NCBI GenBank assembly: GCA_003971905.1
Contig: RSEE01000025.1
Coordinates: 682,001-746,000 of the forward strand
DNA: 64,000 nt
Direction of reading: 5' to 3'
Source of the DNA: Moniliella sp. 'wahieum'
Taxonomy: Eukaryota > Basidiomycota > Moniliellomycetes > Moniliellales > Moniliellaceae
A model generated the notes under the pieces. That model saw only the letters and a program-made list of their open reading frames with translations. It had not been told where the DNA came from and made no database searches. The position numbers were made by a program, and so were the translations under genes. This document shows, one piece after another, positions 43,143 through 55,247 of the stretch. Positions within the stretch are counted from its first letter, which is position 1. Every line of letters starts with the position of its first letter.

Positions 43143-44307
43143 TCAGGCACAAGCGAAACACGGCTTAACAGATTGGATCAATGGATCTAACCCAACCCGA
43201 CGTTGAAGGAGTTTCTTCTCTTCTGCAAGGCAACTCTCATTTCTGTGCCCGCGCAAGAGGGGTGGGCAACTATTAAATGGACCCTCTCTACTTTTTTTCT
43301 ACTGCGTTTTTCCCGCGGGGAGCAGGCTCCCCTCTTCTACTTTTTCTTTTTGCGTCCTCTTCAATCAGATTATATGAACGAGGATAAATGATATAGAATG
43401 CGAAGAGTGCGATCGGGCCTACAGGCTTGACCTGGGTCCAATTTGTATAGAAGGACGCCTGTCCAGAGTGTGGTACGAGAATATCCAACTCGGATTGAGT
43501 ATGCCTATTCTGTTGTTCTTCCCGTGCTTCCTTGGGTATCTGTGGTGCGGAAGCAGAAGGGTTAGGCATGCAACCTCCCATTGATTGACCGAGTATAGAT
43601 GACGGTCGTCCAGGGACAGGCGCCGTGCCAGCGCGAGAGAGGATGTTCCGGCGCTCAGCCACTCAGGCTAGCCTCCGCGGACTGGGGCGTAGAGCGGGCC
43701 GGGGACGGCAGTGTGGCCCTGTGCAGCGTGGATCTGATGGCCCCAAGAGGCAATCGCTTGGCACGCCAGGGTGCAGCTCGCACAGCCGCCCCGCACGGCA
43801 GTGCTCAGCGCAGCAGACAGGGGCGTGGTGCTCGCATTCGCCCCTAGCACGGCGGGGGTGCTCTCCAATGCAGCACTGGGGCAGCGCGGCGCCGCCACGC
43901 GAGGGTGCGCTATGCTGTGCCTGCCGAGGCGGCTGGTGCCTGCCAGCGCTTGCGGGCGACAGGAGAGTGGGCTGGTGGGGACGCGGCGAGCGGCGAGGCT
44001 GCGCCAAGACGCGCGTGGTGCTGCTCTTGGCTGGTGGCGGTGGCGCGGCAGGAGCCAGCAGGCACCAGCGCAGCGCAGTGCCCAACACTGCTCTCAGTCT
44101 GAGATGAGATGATCCATGTATAGCTTGTAGCATAGCAGGCCGGGCAGCCCGGCACCCAGTAGCATCCCACCCCAGTCTCTACGCGCGCTTCCATCTCCCG
44201 CACATCCACCTCTCTCCTTCTGTCCCCAACCCCAACCCCAACCCCATCCCCCCCCACCCTCCTTCGCATCCGCCCCCACACTCCTTAGCCCCCCCACCCC
44301 TTCCGCC
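43143..44307. other. Intergenic, no convincing gene
   Basis: Long open frames on both strands at 43625-44133 follow from high GC and have Cys/Arg-rich nonsense composition. CCCCAA repeats (about 44224-44246) lie in the GH128 leader. A minus frame at 43662-43288 (MAERRNILSRAGTAPVPGRP) has no recognisable domain. Confidence 0.4.
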
Positions 44308-45547
44308 ATGGCGCTGCGCCTCTCCCTCGTCAGCGTCCTCGCGCTCTTTGCCGCCCTCCTGGCCCTTGTGGCCGCACCCGCTTCCGCCTTCAGGCTAGGT
44401 TTGCCCTGGGGCGCCAACAATGCCTGGGCCCACGAGCTGACATCCAACAGCCACATTGGGCTCTACCACACCTGGCAAGGCCGCCACATCTCCAGCATCT
44501 CCAAAGCCGGTGTGCAGTGGGTCCCAACCCGCTGGGGCAACAAGAAGGGCAAGAACTGGAAGTCCATCAAGAAGCTCTTCCCCAAGTACCGCTACCCTTA
44601 CGTCCTTGCCTACAACGAGCCTGACATCGCCACCCAGTCCGACTACACTCCCAAGCAGGCCGCGGTTGCTTTCCAAAAGGAACTGGCGCCCCTGCGTCAA
44701 TACGGGACCAAGATCTCCTCCCTCAGATTTGCTATGATGTTGACTGGCTCGGAAAGTTCACCAAGCAGCTCAAGAAGCGTGGCGGGCACTACGACTTATT
44801 GCTGCCCACTGTATGTTGTCCCTCTCGCTTTTGTTCTCCCCTCCGTCTTATATATGCGCTGCTACCTTGTGGACACTGACGTTTTTCCTGCTAGACTATG
44901 GTTCGTGGAAGTCGATTTCCAAGCTGCGCAAATACGTCAAGAAGATCCACAACAAGTACCCGTCCAAAGACATCTTCATCACCGAGTACGGCGTCACATC
45001 GTCCTCCAACCCCTCGGCCGCCCAAGCCAAGCAGTTCATGGTGGACGCGACCAATTTCTTTGCCTCCACGGGCTACGTCAAGGCCGCCTTCCCCTTTGGC
45101 ATGTTCTCTACGCCCCCGGACAATTTTGGTTCACGCCAAAACGCAGCGTTCCAATCGGGTGGCAGCTTGCGCAGCGTAGGTAAGTACTGGAAACATTACA
45201 GCAACTCTCGTCGCTCGATCGAATCGGGTGCGCTGTCCGGGAGCATGCTGCGTCGCCATGAGCGGATGCTCAAGCGTCTGGAGCAGCCCGACCCCAATGA
45301 CGAGGAATTGTGGGACAACTATACCAACCAGACCGATTGCGATGAGATTTGCCAGAAGCGCGATGAGTGGCTGGCTAAGCTCAGTGACGACCCGGAGGAG
45401 GACGACGTTGAGGACGACGCGGAGGACGATGACGATGACGATGATGATGACAATGTCGGTATTGACATTGACAGTTTCACTGAAGAGGACGCCAATGCTT
45501 GGCCTACCGAGGAGGATGAGGCTGAAGAGGACGAGGACGACGAGTGA
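44308..45547 (+). CDS. Secreted GH128 endo-beta-1,3-glucanase with acidic tail
   Basis: GH128 enzymes cleave beta-1,3-glucan and act on the fungal wall. The start at 44308 gives a signal peptide (LSLVSVLALFAALLALVAA, then PASA). The domain opens FRLGLPWGANNAWAHEL, with GLYHTWQGRHI, GVQWVPTRWG, and the acid/base site YVLAYNEPDIATQSDYTPKQ. DWLGKFTKQLKKRGGHYDL, then IAAHYYGSW across the intron (44811-44894, GTATGT...TAG), and the nucleophile site DIFITEYGVTSSSNP complete it. Both catalytic Glu are present. Two frame changes are needed, near 44725 and near 44797. After the domain come dibasic sites (SRRSIE, LRRHERML) and a tail of about 55 residues that is mostly Asp and Glu (45395-45544), partly a GAC/GAT microsatellite. 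That tail is unusual for the family. The gene lies 1.2 kb after the repeat precursor on the same strand. Confidence 0.82.
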
Positions 45548-46482
45548 GTCCACCTGGTTGTCTCCCCACCTCCTCCCAGCCATTGAGTGGCTGGAGGATA
45601 CGGTATCCTATTTCGCCTCAGACTTGTGCACCTTTGGTCCGTCCTTGGCATCTTCCTATTATACCATTTGGGGTTTACATTCATTTTCTTTCCCTTTCCG
45701 ATCACCTGATCACACCCCGCTCTTGTCCCACCTTCCTGCCAACGGGCTGTTGCATCCCCATTTCTTTGTTCCCCGACACGAAGCTAGACTTCTGTACCGG
45801 ATTGTCTTGAACTCTCGGAAACTGCTTCCGCACATGGCCACCTCTGGGTAGGTTGCCATCAAAGTAACGTTGTTGTTCACGCACCGTCAACGTTCCCGCG
45901 CTTCCACGTTCACGGTTTTTTCTTTTTTGTTTCGCTCGCGGCCCTTTCCTTTTGTTTCTCCTTTTGCGTTGCCTTTTTTCCCGTTTTCCTGTCCATCGTT
46001 ACTTAATGGTTGTTTCTTTGCATCTCTTGTCTAGCGAATCACGTATCACGAAGAGAACAACAGGAAATGTCACTAGTATAGAGAGATGAGCCAAGGTTGG
46101 TTTGACGGTGCCTCTGCGTGGCAGCGGCGTAATCTGTTCTACAACACCATTTGGGCGCCAGCCGCGCTAGTGACCACAAAGAGAGAAGGTGGATCTGCCA
46201 GACGTGCAAAATGTGTGGCAAGACTATTGCCACTGTTATGGGGCGCGGGAAACCGAAACACTGAGTGGCTGTCAATCTGGAGCGGGGAGGTGGAAAGCTG
46301 AGAGGTGGAAAGCCGAGAGGGAAAAGGCGGAAAGCAGACGTGGCAACTCACAGGAGAGGAGGAGCTGCCTCTACTGTATGGACTGATGACGATGGAGACG
46401 CCAATAGATTGCGTCAACAGGCGAGCTCGACGAGAGATGTCCGCGATCCACATCATGCATCAACCCCCATGATGCATGATGT
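45548..46482. other. Intergenic, T-rich
   Basis: No gene seen. The stretch 45910-45990 is strongly T-rich. ATGATGCATGATG words lie at 46455-46485. Confidence 0.4.
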
Positions 46483-47541
46483 ATGACCCCTGCAACCCTA
46501 ATGCGCCGCACGCCATACGCGTCGTGGTCCGGTCCGGCCCCCGTCCGACGCTCTCTCCGACGCTCCCTCCGACAACGATGTGGTCAGGAGTGGTTCCACT
46601 CGCCTGGCACCCCAACAACCCCTCGTCCCGCTCCGTCTGTTGAGCCCGCTCCCTTGGCCCCTACGCTGCCTGCCACCGAGCTGACTGGCCTGGAGCTCGA
46701 GGCAGCTCAGCGCCGGGTCGACGAGGCCTGCAGATTGCGCCAGCTTCTGTTGACGGAGGCCCAGGAAAATCAGGCCTATCTTGCTGCTCAGGAGGACCAG
46801 CACCGTGCTTTCGAGGTGGAGCAAGAGGCGAAGCGCCGCGACTCCCGCCTTCACCCGGTTGGCCGCCTCGGTACGGGAGTTTCAGACTGGTATCGTGTGC
46901 TCGGCCCCACCCCCTCTCCCGCCGCCGGTCTTCTGTTGATCAGACCGCCATCCCATACAAGGCGCCTGAAGAGCCGAAGATGTTCGAGCCCGCTTGTTTC
47001 CCCCCTCGTCCGGTGCGAACCCCCACTCTCGTAACCGGGTCCAGGCCCATCCAGCACGTTATCACCTCCTTCGAGATTTACGCGCGCGCCGCCCTCACCC
47101 TTGGATGCAGCGGCGTGGATCGACGGCTTTATGGGCCTGCTGAAGTCGGAGGCCCTCACTTGGGTGGAGCAGTTCGGTTCGGAGGTGGTTCTTCCTTTGG
47201 AGGTGCGCATCACGCCCGCCTTCAGCTTTGGCCTGCGTTTCGTGCCGCTTCCTGCAGCAGGGGCGAGCGCAACCTGGCGCAGAAGAGCTTTGAGGAGTTT
47301 CGTCGTCTCCGGCATACGGGACCTGCGGCGGACTCGGGTGCGTGATGCAATCGTCTCCCGCCACGAGCCGGATCACTTGGAGCGAATCAGTTTCGAAGAC
47401 CTGCGCACAGCGGCCTTTGACTTGGACCAATCCCACTCGCTGGACGCGCATCGTACGCAGTTTCTCTGGCATCTGGGTAGCAATCATTGGTTTCAGTCCT
47501 CAGACATCAGACTTCATTCATCGCCCGAGGCCGAGCGATAG
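46483..47541 (+). mobile_element. Gag-like fossil of an LTR retrotransposon (probable Ty3/Gypsy)
   Basis: Parts of the plus strand resemble a retrotransposon Gag: an Ala/Gln/Glu-rich coiled coil, a capsid-like segment with LLKSEALTWVEQF, and a later SFEEFRRLR segment. No protease, reverse transcriptase, integrase or LTR was found around it, so it is an isolated, broken remnant. The family assignment is tentative; age cannot be estimated without copies to compare. Confidence 0.35.
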
Positions 47542-49138
47542 AAGGTGAAAAAGACGCCAATGGATCGTGGGGGAGTAGAAGAGGGTGGAGATGATTGATG
47601 ATCGGCCCTGGGTTCGTTGATGGATCCTAAGATCTAAGAGGATCCTCCGCCCTCTTAAAAAGATCAACGTTCAACCTACCCAACACCTACCTCTATAACC
47701 GGTAACCTCACCTCAGCCTCACATGTCACATGCCACACCTGCCACTCGATCCTTGTCAACGCGTCAACGCCACCTGGCCTCTGCTTGTGGCTATATCACC
47801 CCCCGCTTTGCGCACGGTTGGTGCTCGAGGGTACTAGAGTTCCCCTGCACGGCCCTCAGTATCTCAGTCCCTCAGTTGATCGGCGGTGCTCGCCTAGCCG
47901 GGCGGAAGAGTTTCATTCGCAGGGAGAGGGAGATGGTCTCCTGTCTCCTGCCCTTCCGACGTTAGGCCTTAGGCCTTAGGACTGGAGCTTTACCGTGACG
48001 CGTGACACTCGTGAAGCTTGAAGCTTGAAGCTTGAAGTCAAGCTTGAAGTCAAGCTTGAAGCTTTGAAGCCTTGTCTGAAGGCTGCTTTGCAGCTGATCG
48101 CGTTGATCAGCTGATCCCATAGAATCATGTCACACATGCCACACATGCCACATGCCACATGTCACGCCAGTCATATACTTGTCATCGACCTGTCACATGC
48201 CATCATGCATCATGATGCATGATACATGGTGCATGCTGGATTTGATGGCCTGATATGGCTGGTCTCAAGGCTTGAAAGCACACAGGCGCAGTCGTCCCTC
48301 AGGTCCTCAGGCCCTCAAGCTTCAAGCTTCAAGCTTCAAGAGCTTCAAGCTTCATGCTTCGGGGTCCGACTCAGTTTCCCATCGATCATCGACCACCTCT
48401 TTCCGCTGTGGCGGGCGCATTGGCTAACGCGCTAATAACGACACAATCACAAGAGCTGTTCTCCGTCTCCCTTCGTTCCTGTTTTCTTCTTCTCCCCTAC
48501 CTTACACTTCCTGCTTACTCTGGCTTTCCGGGAGCGAGCAATCGATAGCCCTCGCTCTCTGGCGAGTCGTCTACTCCCCATGTACATGCCTCGTGCATAT
48601 CTTCGCTGGCATCGAGAGCCAGAAGGATCATGCAAATGGAGGTGATCAATGCACGGCAACGCCTTCTACGACCGTCTCCCGATATCCGTTCGATAACACG
48701 ATAACGCAATGAATTCGATAACGCGATAACACGCAACGCCGCACTCCAAAAACGGCGGAATGGGGACGGGCGGAATTGAGAAGCTCTTGCCATGTGGGGG
48801 CGCTCTGGGACGCCCAGACTGGTGTCGTGCTTGTGTTGGACGAGCCGGCGCTGGCTGGCGGCAGACAGCACCAGGCAAGTGTGCGCGTTCTTTTAGCCCA
48901 CCCCGTCGTGGCGGCACCACCAAACCTACTCAGCTGAGGCACCACGCCAGCCGGGTGCGGCAAGCCGCCTCCAATTCACAATTCTGGTGAGGCATCACGC
49001 GTCACGCACCTCGCCACTGTGCTTTATTAAGGACGCCCTGTGCCGACCCCGCTTCGACGGACCCACCACCACTGCTGCCATTCATCGCACCGCCATCGAC
49101 GCCCCGCATCTACACGCTACCTCCTCTGGTAGACGAAG
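47542..49138. other. Intergenic, rich in AAGCTTG and ATGCAT palindromes
   Basis: No gene seen. AAGCTTGAAGCTTGAAG arrays at 48013-48068 and again, inverted, at 48316-48358; CACATGCCACATG words at 48127-48160; ATGCATCATGATGCATG at 48203-48222; AGGCCTTAGGCCTTAGG at 47964-47980. Confidence 0.5.
48013..48068. repeat. AAGCTTG tandem array
   Basis: AAGCTTG repeats head to tail with short GTC spacers, about seven copies. The core AAGCTT is self-complementary. A facing array at 48316-48358 could pair with it into a large hairpin. Confidence 0.75.
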
Positions 49139-52100
49139 ATGTGTGACTCCCAGGCGGCAAACCCGCCTTCTTCGTATATACCCGTCTCCCGAGCAGGCGA
49201 GGCATCCAGATTGGATGCGGGGACATCCTGCCATGCGCTGCCCATGCCCATGCCTCTGGGTTTGACTGCGTCCAACGCGCATGCATTCGACAACCCCATC
49301 ACGCTTGCACTGCAGATGTCCGGCATGTATGCCCAACAGCAGCTGCAACAAAGTCAGCTCCAATACCAACCACACCACTATCCTCGCCAGCTGGATCCAC
49401 AACCACAGTCCAACATCCAACTGTGGGCTCCTGAATTCGCCGGCGTGAATGCTGGTCTCGACGTATCATCCATCCTCACCAGCTACCATCATCGCGGCGA
49501 CCTCAGTCTTCCCACACCCCTTACGTCAACCATATCCGGATGCGGCCGTGCCCGTCGGCATGGCCTCGAACTTTGTTTCCACTCCTCTTGCTCCCAACTT
49601 TTCTCTCCCAGCCCACAGCTCCCCAACTTTGTTCCATCTCCTATCTCCGTACCTGCTTCCACCCCAGGCCTTTCCACGTCACCAGCGCTTTCCCTTGCAA
49701 CCCCCCCACCATCTGCATCTCCCCGGAACGGTTGGTCCTTTCCCCAACCGTCTCCCCCAGTGCACCCGCATCCCAACCCCTATGTTCAAGGCCCACTCTT
49801 GCCGGATTCTAGTGGTTTCGCGATTAGCTCTAGCCTGGATGATATGCAGTGCCGCCGCACTGGGCGCACTTGTTTCCTCATCCTCGAGTGTCCCCCTTGC
49901 CAAGACACCAGATGCCGCAACACCACCACCACCACTAGGTCCAGCGAGCACGGTCGACCAGGTTCCGTCGGCATATAAGGATGATCCTGCAAGGGCGGCT
50001 GCATGCTCAGCCGCTGGTTCGCAGACCTCATCACTGTCTGCCATGCAGACGAGTGGGTCCCACTCTCGTTCCGTGGATTCGACAATGTTCGATTCGGAGC
50101 GACGACGAAACTCCAGTGCTCTGTCCACTGGGTTTCCTGCCTTTTTCGACAAGCACATGCGCCAGCAACTCGAGAAACGGGGCCAAGTCGGCTTGTCCCC
50201 GCAGCAGCTGCAGACCTTGGCGCAGCAGCAGCAGCGCTTATATCATGCGTGGTGCCTAAGGCATACGCAACAACTACATGCACTGCAGCAACAGCATGCA
50301 CAGAAGTCGCAACCGCAGGGACAACCGCAGGCGCAATCACAGGCGCAACAGCAGGCGCAATCAAACGGGCAACAGCAGGCGCCACCACAGGCACAAACGA
50401 AACTGCAAAGGATATCGCGAACCAAACGGCGAAACAAGCCGGAAACGCAACCAGAAACTCGGCACGCCTCGCCACCGAAGCAGCATAACCAGCAGCAGCA
50501 AGCACCTCCTGTGTCACTAGCCCCTGATTGTGGTGATTCCGCCGCATCTGGTCCTATTTCCTCTCCTCCAAACGTCTCCCCCAAAGCTTCTCCACCCAAG
50601 CGCCTGCACCAGGTGCTTTGTGATGCGTTGGATCGTCTTGCTGCCGTTGAAGTGAATGACGAGATGAGACGCGCGGGAAAGTTTTGGATTCCATTTCGTT
50701 GTCAAACTCCGTGTCGTTACTGCATCTGGTTCAACAACCAAGGATGCTACGACATATGCGCACTTGGCTGCAAGACCTCCACCCGATCGACGGAACGAGT
50801 GAGTTGGAGCGGTATCCACGTGTTTCACAACAACTACCAGCTATACTGGAAAGGATGGTTCGCACTGTCATCCAAGCGCCTTCGGTTCCGGATTGGGTTT
50901 CTCAGGATATCGCCGGCCTTCAAATAACGGGGTGAAAGGCATGCGGCCTGCCCTGAACAAGAAATGTGAGTTCCCCTCCTGTTGTGTGTTCTGTGTGAGA
51001 GGGTCCCGTACGGGATGGCCGCCGTGGCCGTCGGTTATTGATGGCTGCGGCCGCAGTTTTGGAACGAGAAATAAATGTGCTCGTCAAATTGGGACGAGGG
51101 ATCAAAATTCTAATTCGTTGTACTGCCCCCGTGCCAGGTCCTCTCAGACACGTGGCACACTGCCCCAATGCGGAGCGCATACTGACTTGGCCTGCGTCGC
51201 CATTTTGCCTGTGTGATTTGTGCAGTTGACGACCAACTGTCCCACTTGCTGAATGCGTGGGACGATGCCCACCCTGACGCAACCACCACCACCTCCAAAT
51301 CTCGTTCGCCGCAAGCATCCCTCGATGTGCCCGCTACATCTTCGGTGTCCACTAAGCGCAAGCGGAGCGACCCTCCTGCGGTAACCAGCGCCAAGAAACC
51401 CAAGCTCCCGGAGATTGTGACGAAGCCCGTTTCCCCCAGCTCTCGGGTGGCGGCCCCCAAGCTTCCCCTCGCTCCCAAGAAGGGCGCCACCAATGCACCG
51501 TGTCCAGTGCAGAGGGAGTAAACGGAAAAGGACTGTATCACCACTATCACCACCGCCTTATCCTCAGCGCAGCCAGTGCAACTTGACGGCGATGGACAAG
51601 CGTGCGCTTGCCGAGGACGAGAAGCGCCAGCTCTCCGCTGCCCGGCAGGCTCTGGTCAAGAAGCATCGCCAGGCTCGTTTGTCTAAGGACATAAAGGAGC
51701 CCACCAAGGTGACAGGGAGGAAAGAGGCGGCTCCTTCAGGGGAAGCAGTTGCAAAACCCAATCCCTCCACCCAGCCTCGTCCCTCTCGGGTGGGCCCGGC
51801 GGGGTCGAGGCAGGATCGTCCAAGCCTAAACCAGTTACCCTCCTTCCGCAAGGTCTCACCTACCGGGGCACAGAAGGCGCCTGGCATGATGGGGATTGGG
51901 TTTCTGGACGCACTTCTCCGGCACACCAAGGAATCTGCCGAGTCCCCTTTGCCACCTCCCAAGGAACCTTCTCGCACTTCCAATGCGAAGGATCCCACTC
52001 CTCCCGAAACCAAGACAAGGGAAGCTTGTCCCAAGAGGGAAGTTGTCCCAAGAGGGAAGCTTGTCCCAAGAGGGAAGCTTGTCCCAAGAGGGAAGCTTGT

Positions 52101-53046
52101 CCCAAGTTAGGCCGCAGGTGGGGGACAACGCCTTCGAAAATGGCCACTGCCCCTACAAAGTCCACTGGCGTGTCGGTTTGCAAGGGGTAGAGAGCTGGTT
52201 TCGTACCGGACCCTACCGAAGCGAGACTATGCGCAGTACCATCCTTGGTGGCTTGCCGCGACTGGGAGCCGGGTATGAAGACCGCGCCCGTACCGAGTTG
52301 ATCAGCCACCCCTTTTCTCCAGTTCAGGAGTGCCACTGAAGCAGAATGACCAGTTCATCTCTTCTTCCTTTCAGGCAAGGATGCTGATGGGCATCATATG
52401 GTTCAGCGTGCCGAAGAGTTGAAGGGGGGGAAAGGGAGACGTGTGGAGGAGGTTGTGGAGCCAAGGAGAGAGAGGAGAGGGCGGAGAGAGGAAGGGGCAG
52501 GAGAGCGAGAAGGGGGAATTGGAGGAAGGTGAATTGGAAGAGGGGGAATTGGAAGAGTCTGATACCGACGGATTCCTCCCTTCACTCTCGGATCCTCTTA
52601 CCCCTCCGACTCTCCCAGGACCAGAAGAAGATCCAGCACCTTTGACCCCGACTCGCCCAAGCCGGAGGCAGATCCACCTTTGACTCCCACTCGCCCAAGC
52701 CCAGAGGCAGACCCAGCACCTTTGACCCCGACTCGCCCAGGACCAGAAGAAGACCCAACGCATATGCAAGGCGTCACACTGGACTTACGCACCCCATCCA
52801 AGGCGGCAATACCGTCCTCAACGGTCCCTTCATCGCCACCGCCTCTTCGGGTTATGGCACACCCCTGTCGTGCTTGAATATGTAAATCGGCGAGGGGAAG
52901 AAAGTCAGCTCGCCCCTTTGGATGTAGACATTCCCTGGGCCATGGGAAGGACGGCACAACTCCTGGATCTGTCTAATCCATATGCCTTCAAGGTAATCCG
53001 TATGTGTGTCAAGCCACAAGTCCCGCTTCATGCAGCGTTTTGTTGA
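49139..53046 (+). CDS. Gln-rich nuclear protein with TFIIS-N-like helices, possibly PNUTS-like
   Basis: The start at 49139 gives MCDSQAANPPSSYIPVSRAG, leading into a disordered, Gln-rich region (QQQLQQSQLQYQ; later QQQQRLYHAW and long Gln/Ala repeats at 50280-50400). A basic KRRNKPETQ stretch follows. Then LHQVLCDALDRLAAVEVNDE, SISLSNSVSLLHLVQQPRML, RHMRTWLQDLHP and SQQLPAILERMVRTVI (50600-50900) look like the helical TFIIS N-terminal fold found in PNUTS and other elongation-linked proteins. An intron or two (within 50966-51225) precedes DDQLSHLLNAWDD and a nuclear-signal-like KRKRSDPPAV...KKPKL. The C-terminal half has three repeat types: KLVPRG (52023-52107), ELEEG (52490-52556) and TPTRP units (about 52640-52750). 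The end reads VLEYVNRRGEESQLAPLDVD and stops at 53046. Several frame changes are needed. The PNUTS comparison rests on order and helix pattern, not on a firm motif. Confidence 0.5.
52023..52107 (+). repeat. AAGCTTGTCCCAAGAGGG 18-bp coding repeat
   Basis: Five copies of an 18-bp unit, one shortened by a base, encode KLVPRG in tandem within the Gln-rich nuclear protein. Confidence 0.85.
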
Positions 53047-55084
53047 TCCGACTAGGCATGGCAGCAGATGGAAGAAAGAAAATATGCAGGGTGGAAAGCG
53101 TGTGGGCGGAACTCATGCTCCGCGTCCGTGTGAGAGCTTGACAGCGATCAAATCTGGAGGCGAGCGAATCGAGCACAAGTAGGACCTGCTGTGGAGACCG
53201 GCGCCTCTCATTGATGTCACGGTTACCCTCCCAAGGTTCTTGCAGACCCGAAACCCACAAGTGCATAGGCCAGAGAGGCCATTAACCCCACCATTCGCCT
53301 AAGCTTAACCGCGACAGACCCTCATCATAACACGCAACAAGTTCACGCCGGATAATGGCATTTGTTGACTTGGCCCCAAATCTTTCCAACTCTCCAGACC
53401 TCGATGGCATATATGAAAGGTGCATTGAAGCACCGTGGCGGTTCACAGGCGGAGTATACCCCGGCTTGCAGCGCGTATCCCTCCAGAGCTCCATTATGAG
53501 GGGCTCACACATAACGTCCCACACTGGTCGCATGCCACAGCGCCATCAACGGGTCATCCGCCGGAAAAGGTACTAACTATTGCACATGTTTTATACGCGG
53601 GGCCATGAGGCGCCCCAAGGACAATGAGGCTCACATGGCGCTCTTCACGCGCATGAGGATGCTCAACAATCATCGACATCGAAACTCCTGGAGGTCGAGC
53701 TGAGGAAACCCCTCTGCGCAGCGGCTCCTGGAGACAGAGCCGCTTGAGATGGAGTCTTAATCAGATGTAGATAAGCCTCCACATGCTCTTTTCAAGCTCC
53801 AAGCTTCAGGCTGCAAGCTTCATGCTTCAGGCTGCAAGTTTGAAGCTGCAAGCTTCAAGCTTCAAGCGCTTCAAGGCCTCCAGTCTTATCTTGTCACATC
53901 AAGAATGCATCGCAATCACCTCAGATCTGCCCTCTTAGGATGCCCAAGGCACGGGATGGCATCAATTCGCTGGCCTCGTCAGATCAAACACGAAGTAGTC
54001 CTAGTCATTTAGTAGTCACGTGTACCTTGAAGCTAGTCGTGGTTACTAGTTACTAGTTACTTGTCACTTTAGCAGTACCTTTTGCATGTCGAATTCACGT
54101 GTGGACAACAACTTCATCCAGACATACGTGCATGTCCTGCTTCAAACGCTACTCTCAGATCTCAACGTCGGAGTATCAGATCTGCAATATGAGACGAACA
54201 CATGAAGCTGCGCTTTCCGTTCCTTTTTGCTATCGATGCCATCAATGGCCTTGATGCATTAGTCGAGGGATGCAGGTGGGCTCTCTCCTGTTGCTGTTGC
54301 GGCTGTTGCTGCTATAGCACCTGTTGCGCCTGGTGTGTAGCACCACGGCTTCTCTCTCCTAAAATGTGTCGCCTGTCAATTATAGCAGAGTAGGTTGAAA
54401 AGCGCGTAGTAAGCAATTGGGCTGGACGCCAAAAAAGGTCCTGAGTTGCTCGCGCATCAACTATTAGCAACTGGTCTTCTATATCTGGATTGGATCGAAC
54501 AAACAGCCCTACCAGAGGAACTCGATGAGCGAGCCAGTGGGAGGCGCAACATATCGTTATCCATGCCTTAGCTCTGTAAATGACATTATGGATATACAAC
54601 ACTGTGTCAGACCTAAGGCGTGGCTCAGGACTCACACAGGTTTTTCGAGAGGGCCAACCAGATTGTGGTCCGGCAGGTGCGCTGTCAAAGAAAAAAACTG
54701 GCGGTTTTGTGTGAGAAAAGATGCGTCCTGAGAACCTGGGGTGGGGCAAGTTCGGAATAGGAATGAGTCACTACCTTTCCGGGACACGAATAAGAGTGCG
54801 ATAGTGCTGTAATATGCATGCCACATGGTGTCAGAATACCCAGGACGAGTTTGAGATGAACGTCCATATTGCTTTCCCAGTCAATATCTGTTCGCTTTTC
54901 TCACTCTGCCGAGACATGTTTTTGACCCCGGAAAATCGCCACAGCAGGTTATGCATTATGCGCGACCGGAGGATGCACGGTTCTGGAGACGACAGCTCCA
55001 CACGCAAGGCTGAAGGCTATTGCCCATACACCGAGCGCCGACTAAGAGTTGTTCGCATGCGAGCAAGCGACATCTCTCTACTGT
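53047..55084. other. Intergenic, no convincing gene
   Basis: Short frames at 53282-53576 have no domain. CTTCAAGCTTCAGGCTGCAAG repeats lie at 53790-53870, and GTTACTAGTTACTAGTTAC at 54046-54062, akin to the TGACTAG family. Confidence 0.45.
53790..53870. repeat. CTTCAAGCTTCAGGCTGCAAG repeat cluster
   Basis: AAGCTTCA, GGCTGCAAGC and CAAGCTTCAAGC words alternate about eight times. Same AAGCTT-based family as at 25113, 48013 and 48316. Confidence 0.7.
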
Positions 55085-55091
55085 TATATAA
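55085..55091 (+). promoter_or_regulatory. TATA box of the MFS transporter gene
   Basis: TATATAA lies about 80 bp ahead of a GTAAGT donor (55166) of an apparent 5'-leader intron that ends just before the ATG at 55248. Confidence 0.45.
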
Positions 55092-55247
55092 GTCCAACCT
55101 ATCCGTGTAGTAGTTGTATCTCGTTCCCTACACCGTCCGCCACACCAAGCGACCCTTTTCATCGAGTAAGTACAAGCGGTCCAATTTCCCTTTTTGTTTT
55201 CATGGTTCCGACTGAGCATTAACGCTAGTACCTCACTTTCCGTCAGT

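Noticed and set aside
43625-44133. Long open frames on both strands
   Set aside because: Very high GC, Cys/Arg/Gly-rich composition and no recognisable domain; open by chance.
53282-53533. Minus-strand frame in the gap before the MFS gene
   Set aside because: Short, no domain, and no continuation could be found.
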